64,000 nucleotides of DNA from Micromonospora sp. HM5-17 (GTDB lineage: Bacteria; Actinomycetota; Actinomycetes; Mycobacteriales; Micromonosporaceae): positions 1-64,000 of the forward strand of contig NZ_RJWA01000010.1 of NCBI RefSeq assembly GCF_003762835.1, given 5' to 3'. Within the stretch, counting starts at the first letter, position 1. Every line of letters begins with the position of its first letter. Shown here piece after piece: positions 30,600 to 39,076 of the stretch. The translations under genes were made by a program, and so were the position numbers. Below the pieces are notes generated by a model, which saw only the letters and a program-made list of their open reading frames with translations, did not search any database and was not told the origin of the DNA.

Positions 30600-31964
30600 T
30601 CAGACCTCTCCATTCCCCGTGCCGGGTCCGTCCGCGACCTCCCCGGACGGCGACGCCGCGTGCTGCCCCGGGCCGCCGTTCATCCCCTGGCCGGACCGGA
30701 ACCGGCTGGTCCACCGGCGCTGCCACTCCACGTTGCGCCAGCCGGGGTGGTGCGGCGCCGAGTTGGATCCCAGGACGACCCCCCAGAAGCCGTACTCCAT
30801 GCAGCGCGTCAGGGCGTGCTCGGCCAGGCCCTGACCGACCGGTCCGTCCTCGAACTCCGCGAGGAGCGGGGTGTAGCCGATCCACCCCTCGCCGATGACG
30901 GCCGGCACCCCGTGCCGGTCGGCCCATCGGGCGATGACCGAGAGCCGGTCGTCGAGCGCCTGCGTCATCGCGATCCGGTAGTCACCGTAGTTCTCGTACA
31001 GCCAGCGGTCCCACTTCGCGGTGTCGACCCAGTCGTAGCTGTAGAACATGCTCGCCGAGACGCCGGTCGCCGCCAGCCGCCACGGCTCGATCTGCTTGGC
31101 GTAGGCCTCGAACGGCGGCGCATCCTCCCGGAGCAGCGCCCGTAGCCGCGGGGTGGGGAACTCCGGCGGCGGGACGCGTACCCCCGCCCACCTCTCCAAC
31201 GCGGCCAGGACCCCGTAGACGTAGACGTGGAAGTGCGCGACCTGCCCGTTGTCGGGTACGGCCGCCATGTCGAGGTACGGCGGGATGCCGTAGCACGTCG
31301 TCGCGAGCACGTCGGGGTGCCGCTCCCGCAGCACCGCGACGCCGTCGGCGACGGCCTGCCGCTGCGGCCAGTAGGGGTCCGTGTCCCCGCCGTCGACCTG
31401 GGTCAGCCGGCTCAGGTCGACCTCGTTGTGCAGCTCGGCGTAGGCGATCCGGTCGGCCAGCCCGGCGTCCTTGACGAAACCCACGAGGTCGGCCATCGCC
31501 CGGGCGATGGTGACGTGCCGATCCGACGGCGGGATCGAGATGAGCGCGTCGTACCACTCCCGCCCCTGTAGGAAGGCCGGACTCTGCTGGTACTCCCAGG
31601 AGGACAGGATCACGTAGCAGTCGTGTCGCCGGGCGGCCTCGAAGAGCGCGAGGAGGCGTCGCCGCCCGTCCAGGACGGCGCCGCCCGCCACGTTGTACCA
31701 GCGGGTGCGTCGGCCAACGTCACCACCCATGGACGTGAACCGCAGCGCCGAGGTGTCGATGCCGTGGTCCCCGAAGAGCAGGTACGGCATGGCGCAGATC
31801 CGTACCGTGTTGTAGCCGCGCCCGACGGCCTCGGCGAAGGCCGTGTCGAGGTCGTGGAACGGCTCTCCGGCGGTGGCCTGGGTGTACCAGCTGAAGTCCC
31901 AGAGTGTGATGGTCAGCCGCGGCGGTAGGTGTGCCGGAACCCCGTGGGGGTGGACGATCGTCAC
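30600..31964 (-). CDS. Cellulase-like glycoside hydrolase (GH5-type TIM barrel)
   Basis: 454 residues with no signal peptide. Family-like features are LTITLWDFSWYTQ at the start, an acid/base candidate in AELHNEVDL (Glu near 182) and a nucleophile candidate in VIGEGWIGY (Glu near 360), spaced as in GH5/clan-A enzymes. The lack of an export signal suggests it works on imported oligosaccharides, in contrast to the Tat-secreted GH2 enzyme upstream. Start is GTG at 31964, shortly after GGAAAGGCTCC-like sequence. Exact substrate unknown; the operon context points to galactose-containing glycans. Confidence 0.78.
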   Translation of the reverse strand: MTIVHPHGVPAHLPPRLTITLWDFSWYTQATAGEPFHDLDTAFAEAVGRGYNTVRICAMPYLLFGDHGIDTSALRFTSMGGDVGRRTRWYNVAGGAVLDGRRRLLALFEAARRHDCYVILSSWEYQQSPAFLQGREWYDALISIPPSDRHVTIARAMADLVGFVKDAGLADRIAYAELHNEVDLSRLTQVDGGDTDPYWPQRQAVADGVAVLRERHPDVLATTCYGIPPYLDMAAVPDNGQVAHFHVYVYGVLAALERWAGVRVPPPEFPTPRLRALLREDAPPFEAYAKQIEPWRLAATGVSASMFYSYDWVDTAKWDRWLYENYGDYRIAMTQALDDRLSVIARWADRHGVPAVIGEGWIGYTPLLAEFEDGPVGQGLAEHALTRCMEYGFWGVVLGSNSAPHHPGWRNVEWQRRWTSRFRSGQGMNGGPGQHAASPSGEVADGPGTGNGEV

Positions 31965-31999
31965 GGGTCAGGAGCCTTTCGGAACGGGGTCGGGGGACG

Positions 32000-34033
32000 T
32001 CACCGTGGTGAACGCGCGTTCTCGAACGCGTCGTACACCAGACGGCGGGTGGTGGAGTCGAAGCCCACCATCCCCATCACGGAGATGCCGTTGTACTCCT
32101 CGTTGTAACCGCACCGTTGCTTGTAGTCCTTGAGCACCCAGAACGTGTATCCGGCGACGTAGGCCGCGCGTGCCGACACCTGGTCCCAGTGCGACCGGAA
32201 GCTGGCCGCCTGCCACTCCTCGGTGCCGTGCTCGTCCGCGGGGCCGTGGTGGCCGAGGAACGACCAGGTCCCGTTCTCGGTGATCAGAATGGGCTTGTCC
32301 GGGTACCGGGTGTGTACGTCGTCGATGGCCGGGCCGAGATCGGAGTTCTGGCCGTAGAAGTAGCCGAAGTACTCGTTGAAGCCGATCACGTCGGCGATGT
32401 CGAACGCCGGGTCGAACGTCGTGTTCGATGCCCAGGTCACCGGTCGGTTCTGGAGGTCCACCGCCTTGACGGCGTCCTTCATGTCCGTGAGCCAGGCGCG
32501 GTAGACGGGAGCGCCGTCCGGGTCGATCTCCGACTCGTTCTGCAGGCACCAGAGGATCACCGACGGGTTGTTGTGCTGGTTCCAGGCCATCATCGCCGCG
32601 AGCGCCCTGGAGAGCCCGTAGGTGGTGGTCTGCACGCGCTCCTGGTCGGTGTTCAGCCACATCGTGTCGATGTCGTCCATGACGAAGACGCCGTGCCGGT
32701 CGGCCCACTGGTAGACGTACGGGTGCCGGTTGTAGACCGTGTTGCGGAGCATGGTCGCGCCGGCGTCCCGCGCGAGGCCGAGCTCGTGGTCGTACTCCGC
32801 ACGGGTCATCGACCGACCGCTCGCGGCCGTTTCCTCGTGCCAGTTCATCCCCTTGAGGAACACCGGGGCACCGTTGACCGTCAGGGTCGACCCGACGACC
32901 TCCACCGAGCGCATGCCGTAGTCCGTCCGTAGCTGGTCGATCCGCCGCCCGGCGCCCGGCGGCCCGACGTGCAGTTCCGCGGTTGCGGTCAGCACGGTCG
33001 GCTCGGCCGGGCTCCACGTCGGCGCGTCGGGCAGCGCGACCTGGACCCGTGCCACCGCGACACGGCCGGCGGGAACCGCCACCGGCACCGATGTCCGGCC
33101 GGCCCGCGGGCCCCGGCCGGGCGACACGACGACGTGCCCGGTGAACGGGCGACCGCCGCGGTTCTCCACCACGACCCGGGCCTCGAACCGACCATCCCGG
33201 GCCGAGACGAGGACCTTCGGGATGCTCACCTCGGGAACGGCCTCCAGCCACACCGATCGGGTGATGCCGGCGTACGGCCAGTAGTCGACCGGCTTCCACG
33301 GCACCGCGAGCGGGTCACTGATCGGGCCGGTCCCGGTGCGGTAGTCGGTGTACGAGGGGCGGCGGTGTACCCGTACCGCGATGACCGCCCGCTGCCCCGG
33401 TGCGACCACCTCACCGACCGGAATGGCGAACGGCGTGTGGCCACCCTCGTGCGCGCCGACGAACCTGCCGTTCACCCAGACGTCCGCGCGGTAGTTCACC
33501 GCGAGGAACGTCAGCCGTACCTGCCGTCCCCGCCAGCTGCCGGGGATCGTCGCGGTGGTGCGGTACCAGGCATAGCCGTCCTGGAAGGCGGTTCCCTCGC
33601 CGAAGTGCGTGCCGTCGTAGCCGCCGAAGCCCGGGGTGTCGTGGAGGTCCCAGGACGAGGGGACGTCGATGGTGTCCCAGTCCGTCGTGTCGAAGCCGGG
33701 CAGTGCCCAGCCGTCCCGGAGTCCGCGGTCCTCGGGGTCGAACCGGAAGTGCCAGCGTCCATCCAGCATGCGGTATCCCCGGGTCGGCTCGCGTCGGTCC
33801 CAGCCGTCGAAGGCCGGAACGACCCGACCGTACTGGAAGACCACACCGGTCCCGTCGATGCGTTCGATCCGGGTCCCGGCCGGTTCCCGGTCACCGTGTG
33901 GCGGCACCGACGGGGTGGGCAGGCCGCCGACGGCGGGGGCGGCGGAGGCCACACCGGGTAGCGCGGCGGTCAGCGCGGTGAGCGAGGCGGCGGCCAGAAC
34001 GGTACGGCGGGTGGCGTGCAGGGGTGGGGTCAT
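32000..34033 (-). CDS. Tat-secreted GH2 glycoside hydrolase (beta-galactosidase/glucuronidase type)
   Basis: 677 residues. A twin-arginine signal (HATRRTVLAAASLTALTAAL, cleavage after an ASA motif near residue 32) precedes a sugar-binding jelly roll (WHFRFDPEDRG, VWVNGRFVGAHEGGHTPF), an immunoglobulin-like domain and a TIM barrel (MNWHEETAASGR). The acid/base Glu is in WCLQNESEID (about 500) and the nucleophile Glu in LITENGTW (about 586), both intact. GH2 enzymes cleave terminal beta-galactose, glucuronic acid or mannose; specificity cannot be read. It lies 25 bases after the second permease gene, so it is co-transcribed with the importer. Confidence 0.9.
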   Translation of the reverse strand: MTPPLHATRRTVLAAASLTALTAALPGVASAAPAVGGLPTPSVPPHGDREPAGTRIERIDGTGVVFQYGRVVPAFDGWDRREPTRGYRMLDGRWHFRFDPEDRGLRDGWALPGFDTTDWDTIDVPSSWDLHDTPGFGGYDGTHFGEGTAFQDGYAWYRTTATIPGSWRGRQVRLTFLAVNYRADVWVNGRFVGAHEGGHTPFAIPVGEVVAPGQRAVIAVRVHRRPSYTDYRTGTGPISDPLAVPWKPVDYWPYAGITRSVWLEAVPEVSIPKVLVSARDGRFEARVVVENRGGRPFTGHVVVSPGRGPRAGRTSVPVAVPAGRVAVARVQVALPDAPTWSPAEPTVLTATAELHVGPPGAGRRIDQLRTDYGMRSVEVVGSTLTVNGAPVFLKGMNWHEETAASGRSMTRAEYDHELGLARDAGATMLRNTVYNRHPYVYQWADRHGVFVMDDIDTMWLNTDQERVQTTTYGLSRALAAMMAWNQHNNPSVILWCLQNESEIDPDGAPVYRAWLTDMKDAVKAVDLQNRPVTWASNTTFDPAFDIADVIGFNEYFGYFYGQNSDLGPAIDDVHTRYPDKPILITENGTWSFLGHHGPADEHGTEEWQAASFRSHWDQVSARAAYVAGYTFWVLKDYKQRCGYNEEYNGISVMGMVGFDSTTRRLVYDAFENARSPR

Positions 34034-34058
34034 GCGGGCTCCAGGGGTGTCGGAACGG

Positions 34059-34979
34059 TCATGCCTTGACGCTTCCCTCGGTCAGCCCGCCTCGCCAGAA
34101 CCGTTGGAGCACGACGATGGCGACCATCAGCGGCAGCACCGAGAGGAGCGCACCGCCCACGGTCAACTGGTAGAGCTCGGGCTGACGGTCGGCGAAGGAC
34201 TGCCAGGAGGTGAGGCCGAGGGTGATGGGGTACAGCGCCGGGTCGGAGAGCATGACCAGTGGCAGGAAGTAGTTGTTCCAGATGCCGACGAACTGGAACA
34301 GGAAGACGGTCACCAGGGCCGGGGACATGATGCGCACCGCCAGGGTGGTGAAGATGCGTCGCTCGCTGGCCCCGTCCATCCGCGCCGACTCCAGTATCGA
34401 GTCGGGGACGGCGGTCGCGGCGTACATGCGGCACAGGTAGACGCCGAACGGACTGACCATCGAGGGCAGGAGCACGGCCCAGTAGGTGTTCGCCATGCCG
34501 ACCTTGCTGATCATCAGGTAGAGCGGGAGGGCGAGCGCGGTACCCGGGATCAGCACGCCGGCGAGGATGAGGTTGAACAGCGCCTCCCGGCCCCGGAAGC
34601 GGTACTTTGCCAGCGCGTACCCCGCCATCGCGGAGATGAGGGTCGCCACCGCGCTGCCCACACCGGCGTAGAGGACGCTGTTGACGGCCCACCGCAGGTA
34701 GATCCCGTCGTCGTGGGTGAGGACGTTGCGCAGGTTGTCGATCAGGCGCGGCTCGGAGAACCACAGCCCGAACGATCCGAAGAGCTGATCCGTGCTCTTC
34801 GTCGAGGCGACGACCAGCCAGTAGACCGGCAGCAGGAAGTACACCGCGAAGACCGTGAGCAGGCCGACGACGAGAATCCGCCAGTGCAGCTCCGGCCCGA
34901 GGCGGCGCCTCCGCGCCGCCTCGGCCGGGGCCGGCGATCCGCCGGACCGCGTCGCGTGTGGCTCGACGAGTGTGGTCAC
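34059..34979 (-). CDS. ABC sugar transporter permease (MalG type)
   Basis: 306 residues with six transmembrane helices. The cytoplasmic EAA loop is visible as ESARMDGASERRIFTTLAVRI near residue 200, where it contacts the ATPase. No ATPase gene is in the cluster, which is usual in actinomycetes that share one MsiK-type ATPase. GTG at 34979 overlaps the stop of the first permease gene (GTGA) and has GGGAGG upstream. With the other permease and the lipoprotein it forms a carbohydrate CUT1 importer. Confidence 0.92.
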   Translation of the reverse strand: MTTLVEPHATRSGGSPAPAEAARRRRLGPELHWRILVVGLLTVFAVYFLLPVYWLVVASTKSTDQLFGSFGLWFSEPRLIDNLRNVLTHDDGIYLRWAVNSVLYAGVGSAVATLISAMAGYALAKYRFRGREALFNLILAGVLIPGTALALPLYLMISKVGMANTYWAVLLPSMVSPFGVYLCRMYAATAVPDSILESARMDGASERRIFTTLAVRIMSPALVTVFLFQFVGIWNNYFLPLVMLSDPALYPITLGLTSWQSFADRQPELYQLTVGGALLSVLPLMVAIVVLQRFWRGGLTEGSVKA

Positions 34980-35872
34980 CGGTCGTCCTCCCTGCGTCCG
35001 ACGAGGCGGAGAAAGCCGAACGACAGCACGCACGCGGCCACCGCGAGGATGACCGACTGCGCCGCGGCGAGGCTGTAGTTGTTGTTGACAAACGCCTGGG
35101 TGTACGCGGCCAGGTTGGGTGTGTAGGACGTGTTGATCGCGGTCGAGGTCGGACGCAGCACCAGCGGCTCGGCGAACAGCTGGAGGGTGCCGATGATGGT
35201 GAACACCGTGGTGAGCACGATCGCCGGCCGGATGAGGGGCAGCTTCACGTGGCGAATCACCTGCCAGGCGTCGGCGCCGTCGATGCGGGCCGCCTCGTAC
35301 AGCTCACTGTTGATCGCCTTGAGCTGGGCGACGATGACCAGCATGTTGTAGCCGGCGAACTCCCAGGTCACGATGTTGGCGATGGACCAGAGCACGCTGC
35401 CGGAGTCGAGTAGGTTGACGGTCAGTCCGGCCGCGTCGAGCAGGTCGATGATCGGGCTGACGCCGGGGACGTAGAGGAATCCCCAGAGGATCGAGGCGAT
35501 GACGCCCGGCACGCCGTACGGCAGGAAGTAGGCGCTGCGGAAGAAGGGCACGCCGCGCGCGGCGGCCGCGTCGAGCAGCAGCGCCAGTATCGTGGCCAGG
35601 CCGATCATCAGGGGGACCTGGACCACGGCGTACAGCAGCACGCGGGTGATGCTGTCCAGGAACGCATCGTCGGTGAGGGCGGCCCGGTAGTTCGAGAGAC
35701 CGGCGAAGACTGTCCTGGACCCGCCGAGCCCGAGCGGTCCGATCCGCTCCACGGCAAGCAGGCTCTGGTACACCGCGTAGCCGATCGGCAGGGCGAAGAA
35801 GGCGGTGAACAGGAGGAGGAAGGGAGCCAGGAACCCGGCCGCGGCGGCCCGGTCCGATCGGCGTGAGCGCAT
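34976..35872 (-). CDS. ABC sugar transporter permease (MalF/UgpA type)
   Basis: 298 residues with six membrane helices. The N-terminal helix FLAPFLLLFTAFFALPIGYAV is typical of CUT1 permeases, and the EAA loop reads EAARIDGADAWQVIRHVKLP near residue 205. ATG at 35872 is chosen for the GGGGGGA purine run just upstream; an ATG 42 bases earlier lacks one. It starts 84 bases after the substrate-binding lipoprotein and overlaps the next permease by four bases. Confidence 0.92.
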   Translation of the reverse strand: MRSRRSDRAAAAGFLAPFLLLFTAFFALPIGYAVYQSLLAVERIGPLGLGGSRTVFAGLSNYRAALTDDAFLDSITRVLLYAVVQVPLMIGLATILALLLDAAAARGVPFFRSAYFLPYGVPGVIASILWGFLYVPGVSPIIDLLDAAGLTVNLLDSGSVLWSIANIVTWEFAGYNMLVIVAQLKAINSELYEAARIDGADAWQVIRHVKLPLIRPAIVLTTVFTIIGTLQLFAEPLVLRPTSTAINTSYTPNLAAYTQAFVNNNYSLAAAQSVILAVAACVLSFGFLRLVGRREDDR

Positions 35873-35956
35873 GGGTTCCCCCCGGGGTGGTGATGGGACG
35901 CGTCGGGTGTGCACCGCGGAGCCGGCGCCCGCCCACCGGACGGGCGCCGGCTCCGG

Positions 35957-37297
35957 TCAGCCGGCCTTGACCTTGAGGCCCTTCGCCTTCAGGTCGGCCT
36001 CGGTCTTGACCTGCGCCGCCTCGACGGCGTCGACGAAGGTGCCCTGCCCGGCGATCGCCTTCTGGAAGCCGTCGCCGAGGTGCTGGTAGGTCGCCGCGGT
36101 GGTGGGGATCCACGTCCAGTCCTGGTCGATGGCCTTGTCAGCCTCGGCGAACACGTCGTTGATCTTCTGCCCACCGAAGAAGTCGTACGGCTTGTCCAGC
36201 GCCGAGCCGGACAGCGCGTCCTTCGCGGCGGGCCAGCCGTAGCCGCCCTGGATCAGCAGGTCGACGCTCTCCGGGTCGGTGTTCAGCCAGACGGCGAAGT
36301 CCTTCGCCTCCTTGGGGTACTTCGCTCCCTTGAGGACGGCGGTGGTGGAACCGCCCCAGTTGGCGGAGACGAACGATCCGGTGTCCCACTGCGGAATGGG
36401 CGCGACCCGCCACTTTCCGGCGGTCTGCGGCGCGTTGCCGGCGAGGATCGCGTCACCCCACTGGGCGCTCACCCAGCCGACGATGGCGCCCTCCTGCAGG
36501 TCCTTGTACCACCCGTTCTGGAAGTCGGGATCGGTCTTGACGAGCTTGTCCCGAACCAGGCCGTCCCAGTACTCGGCGACCTTGCGGGTCTCCGGGCTGT
36601 TGATGTTGACGATCCAGGTGTCGCCTTCGACGCCGAACCACTTGGCACCGGCCTGCCAGGCCAGGCCGGCGAACCAGCCGGCGTTGCCCGGTGGGAACGT
36701 CGAGATGTAGGCCTTGGGATCCTTGGCGCGGATGGTCTGCGCCGCCTGTCGGAACTCGTCCCACGTCTTCGGTGGCTCGATTCCCCAGCGGCTGAACAGG
36801 TCCTGGCGGTAGAAGAAGGCCATGGGGCCGGAGGCCTGCGGAATGGCGTACACCCCGTCGCCGAAGGCGACCTGCCGCCACTGCCACTCGACGAACTTGC
36901 CGGCATCGTCCTTGGCGCCGTACTTCGCCAGGTCGACCAGTCCACCCTCGAGGAGGAAGCCGGGGAGCTCCTGGTACTCGATCTGGGCCAGGTCGGGCGC
37001 GCCGGTACCGGCCTCCAGCGCGGAGTACATCTTCGCGTAGCCGCCCGAGTTGCCCGCCGGAATCTTCTCCAGCTTGACCTGGACCTCCGGGTTCTCGGAG
37101 TTCCACAGGTCGACGGCCTTGTCCACGCCGGGCACCCAGGACCAGAAGGTCAGGGTGATCTTCTCACCCGGCTTACGAGCTGATTCTCCAGTGGACGCCG
37201 GGTCCGAGCCCGAGCTGCAGCCGGCGATGACCACGGCGAGCACCAGCCCGAACAACAACGCGGTTCGGCCCCGCCAGCGACCGCGCGTACGTCTCAT
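35957..37297 (-). CDS. Sugar ABC transporter substrate-binding lipoprotein
   Basis: 446 residues. The N-terminus is basic, then hydrophobic, ending in the lipobox VIAGC, so it is a lipoprotein anchored at Cys26. The mature part is a family-1 extracellular solute-binding protein (ITLTFWSWVPGVDKAVDLWN; GAPDLAQIEYQELPGFLL; GYGWPAAKDALSG). Most relatives bind di- or oligosaccharides. It is the first gene of the leftward operon and starts at 37297 after GAGGAGACAGG. The 244-base region to the divergent SDR gene holds the likely operators. Confidence 0.93.
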   Translation of the reverse strand: MRRTRGRWRGRTALLFGLVLAVVIAGCSSGSDPASTGESARKPGEKITLTFWSWVPGVDKAVDLWNSENPEVQVKLEKIPAGNSGGYAKMYSALEAGTGAPDLAQIEYQELPGFLLEGGLVDLAKYGAKDDAGKFVEWQWRQVAFGDGVYAIPQASGPMAFFYRQDLFSRWGIEPPKTWDEFRQAAQTIRAKDPKAYISTFPPGNAGWFAGLAWQAGAKWFGVEGDTWIVNINSPETRKVAEYWDGLVRDKLVKTDPDFQNGWYKDLQEGAIVGWVSAQWGDAILAGNAPQTAGKWRVAPIPQWDTGSFVSANWGGSTTAVLKGAKYPKEAKDFAVWLNTDPESVDLLIQGGYGWPAAKDALSGSALDKPYDFFGGQKINDVFAEADKAIDQDWTWIPTTAATYQHLGDGFQKAIAGQGTFVDAVEAAQVKTEADLKAKGLKVKAG

Positions 37298-37386
37298 CCT
37301 GTCTCCTCACTCGCGGTCCACCCCCCGGTGGCGGGTGGACGTGGTGGGCTTGGCACGCCGCTGAGCCGTCCGGCTCAGCGTTGCCG

Positions 37387-37446
37387 GGCGCCCCTGCCTG
37401 CCCGGCAGGAGCCTCAGGCGCCCCTGCCTGCCTGGCAGGAGGCTCA
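37387..37446. repeat. Two tandem 30-bp repeats, each with a CCTGCC-N-GGCAGG dyad
   Basis: Units 37387-37416 and 37417-37446 are head-to-tail and differ at two positions. Each contains a perfect 6-bp dyad around one base. They sit between the divergent importer and SDR operons, 90-150 bases before the former and about 95 before the latter, where a regulator would bind. The adjacent GntR-family protein is one candidate. Confidence 0.6.
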
Positions 37447-37470
37447 TGTATCGCTATGTCTCTGTCAAGA

Positions 37471-37499
37471 TGTAGTCATAAAAAATGCTTTCATCTACA
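37471..37499. promoter_or_regulatory. AT-rich promoter/operator region with TGTAG...CTACA dyad
   Basis: The most AT-rich stretch of this intergenic region. TGTAG (37471-37475) and CTACA (37495-37499) form an inverted repeat 19 bases apart, and just to the left a TTGACA box (leftward, 37464-37469) could be a -35 for the importer operon. No convincing -10 at 17-18 bases was found. FadR-type regulators bind such short dyads. Confidence 0.4.
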
Positions 37500-37541
37500 G
37501 TGAACGCCGGGTCGGTCGACGGGGGAAGGGGGAGGGTGAGT

Positions 37542-38318
37542 GTGCACGTGAGGTATCCCGGTGCGCGGTTCGCCGGACGGGTGGCGGTGGTGACCGGTGC
37601 CGCCTCCGGGATCGGGGCCGCCACCGCCCGCCGGCTCGCCGCGGAGGGCGCCACGGTGGTGCTGACCGACGTCGACCCCGGGGTCGAGCGGGTGGCCGAC
37701 GACATCCGGTCCGGCGGCGGTCGGGCGGAGGCCCTGCTGGCCGACGCGGCTGACGAGCGGCGCTGGGCCGAGGTCGTCGCCCACGCCGAACGGACCGGCC
37801 CGGTGGACGTGCTGGTGAGCAACGCGTTCACGGTGGAGGTGGCACCGGCCGGCGAGCTCACCCCGGCCTCGTGGGACCGGCAGATCGCGGTCAACCTCTC
37901 CGCGACGTACCTCGGCTTCCGGGCCTGCCTGCCCGGTCTCAGGCGGTCGGCGGCGCCCGGCGGTGGCGCGGTCGTCGTGGTGTCCTCGGTGCACGCGATG
38001 TTCGGAGTTCCCGGCCACCCGGCCTACGCCGCCGCCAAGGGCGGGCTCGCCGCGCTGACCCGGCAGCTTGCCGTCGAGTACGGTCCGGCGGTACGCGTGA
38101 ACAGTGTGCTGCCCGGGCCGGTGATGAGTCGGGCGTGGGACCGCGTCTCCGAGGCCGACCGGTCGCGCAGCGCGGCGGCAACGGTGGTCGGGCGGTTCGG
38201 TGAACCTGCCGAGGTGGCGGCCGGCATCGCGTTCCTCGCCTCCGGCGAGGCGTCCTTCATCACCGGCGCCAGTCTTGTCATCGACGGCGGATGGAGCGTG
38301 GTGAAGGACTCGGCATGA
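37542..38318 (+). CDS. SDR-family NAD(P)-dependent oxidoreductase
   Basis: 258-residue classical short-chain dehydrogenase. The cofactor motif TGAASGIGAATA is near residue 18. The NAG motif appears as VSNAF. The catalytic Ser is in VVVSSVHAMFG and the Tyr-x-x-x-Lys in YAAAKGG. Asp following the second strand (LTDVDP) favours NAD. In this operon a sugar dehydrogenase, such as galactose to galactonolactone oxidation feeding the dehydratase two genes on, is plausible but unproven. Three in-frame GTGs (37536, 37542, 37548) follow a GGGGAAGGGGGAGGG run; the middle one has the best spacing. The stop overlaps the regulator gene. Confidence 0.88.
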   Translation: MHVRYPGARFAGRVAVVTGAASGIGAATARRLAAEGATVVLTDVDPGVERVADDIRSGGGRAEALLADAADERRWAEVVAHAERTGPVDVLVSNAFTVEVAPAGELTPASWDRQIAVNLSATYLGFRACLPGLRRSAAPGGGAVVVVSSVHAMFGVPGHPAYAAAKGGLAALTRQLAVEYGPAVRVNSVLPGPVMSRAWDRVSEADRSRSAAATVVGRFGEPAEVAAGIAFLASGEASFITGASLVIDGGWSVVKDSA

Positions 38319-39076
38319 ACGGGGCGGGAATGATCGGGAGAAGGGCGCCCGGCGCGTACCGTGGCCGCGGCCTGCACGGCGAGGTGGTGGAGCGGCTCGG
38401 CCGGCGCATCCTTACCGGAGATCTTGCCGAGGGCGAGACGCTCGACGTGCCGGGCATCGAGGTCGAGCTGGACGTCAGCCGCACGGTACTGCGCGAGGCG
38501 CTTCGTGTGCTCAAGGCCAAGGGGCTCGTCGACGCCCGACCCAAGCGCGGCACGTTCGTCCAGCCCCGCAGCGAGTGGCGGCTGCTCGACCCGGACGTGG
38601 TGCGCTGGCGGTTCGAGGGCCTGCCCGACAGCCAGTTCCTCGACGACTTCGCGGAGGTGCGCGGCATCCTCGAACCGGCGAGCGCCCGGCTGGCGGCGTT
38701 GCGCCGTACCGACTCCGACATCGCCGCGCTGGAGCGGGCGCTGGAGCTGATGGCGGCCGCGGCGGGCGGCGACGGCGACGCGGTCGAGGCCGACCTCGCG
38801 TTTCACCGCGCCCTCCTCGTCGCCACCCACAACGAGCTGCTGGTCAGCATGGACGTGGTGCTGGAGACCGGGTTGGCCGCCCGGGACCGGATGGTGCATG
38901 GTGCCGTCCAGGACGACGACCCCACCCCCGCCCATGCCGCGGTGTTGAGCGCCATCCGCGCCCGTGACGCGGAGGGTGCGGCCGCCGCCGTCACCGCGCT
39001 GCTCGCCAAGAGCCTGCTCGACATCGAGAGGGCCCGGGCCTCCGGTCCCTCGGCACCGCCTCGGGAGCCGCAGTGA
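38315..39076 (+). CDS. FadR-type GntR-family transcriptional regulator
   Basis: 253 residues. The N-terminal winged helix (GLHGEVVERLGRRILTGDLAEG; VSRTVLREALRVLKAKGLVDARPKRGTFV) binds DNA. The C-terminal FCD helical domain (about 95-240), with metal-site acids and His in FLDDFAEVRGILEPA and ADLAFHRALLVATHN, senses a ligand, often a sugar acid. Location inside a sugar-acid operon fits an autoregulator like DgoR of the galactonate pathway. The ATG at 38315 overlaps the SDR stop, and its own stop overlaps the dehydratase start. Confidence 0.9.
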   Translation: MNGAGMIGRRAPGAYRGRGLHGEVVERLGRRILTGDLAEGETLDVPGIEVELDVSRTVLREALRVLKAKGLVDARPKRGTFVQPRSEWRLLDPDVVRWRFEGLPDSQFLDDFAEVRGILEPASARLAALRRTDSDIAALERALELMAAAAGGDGDAVEADLAFHRALLVATHNELLVSMDVVLETGLAARDRMVHGAVQDDDPTPAHAAVLSAIRARDAEGAAAAVTALLAKSLLDIERARASGPSAPPREPQ

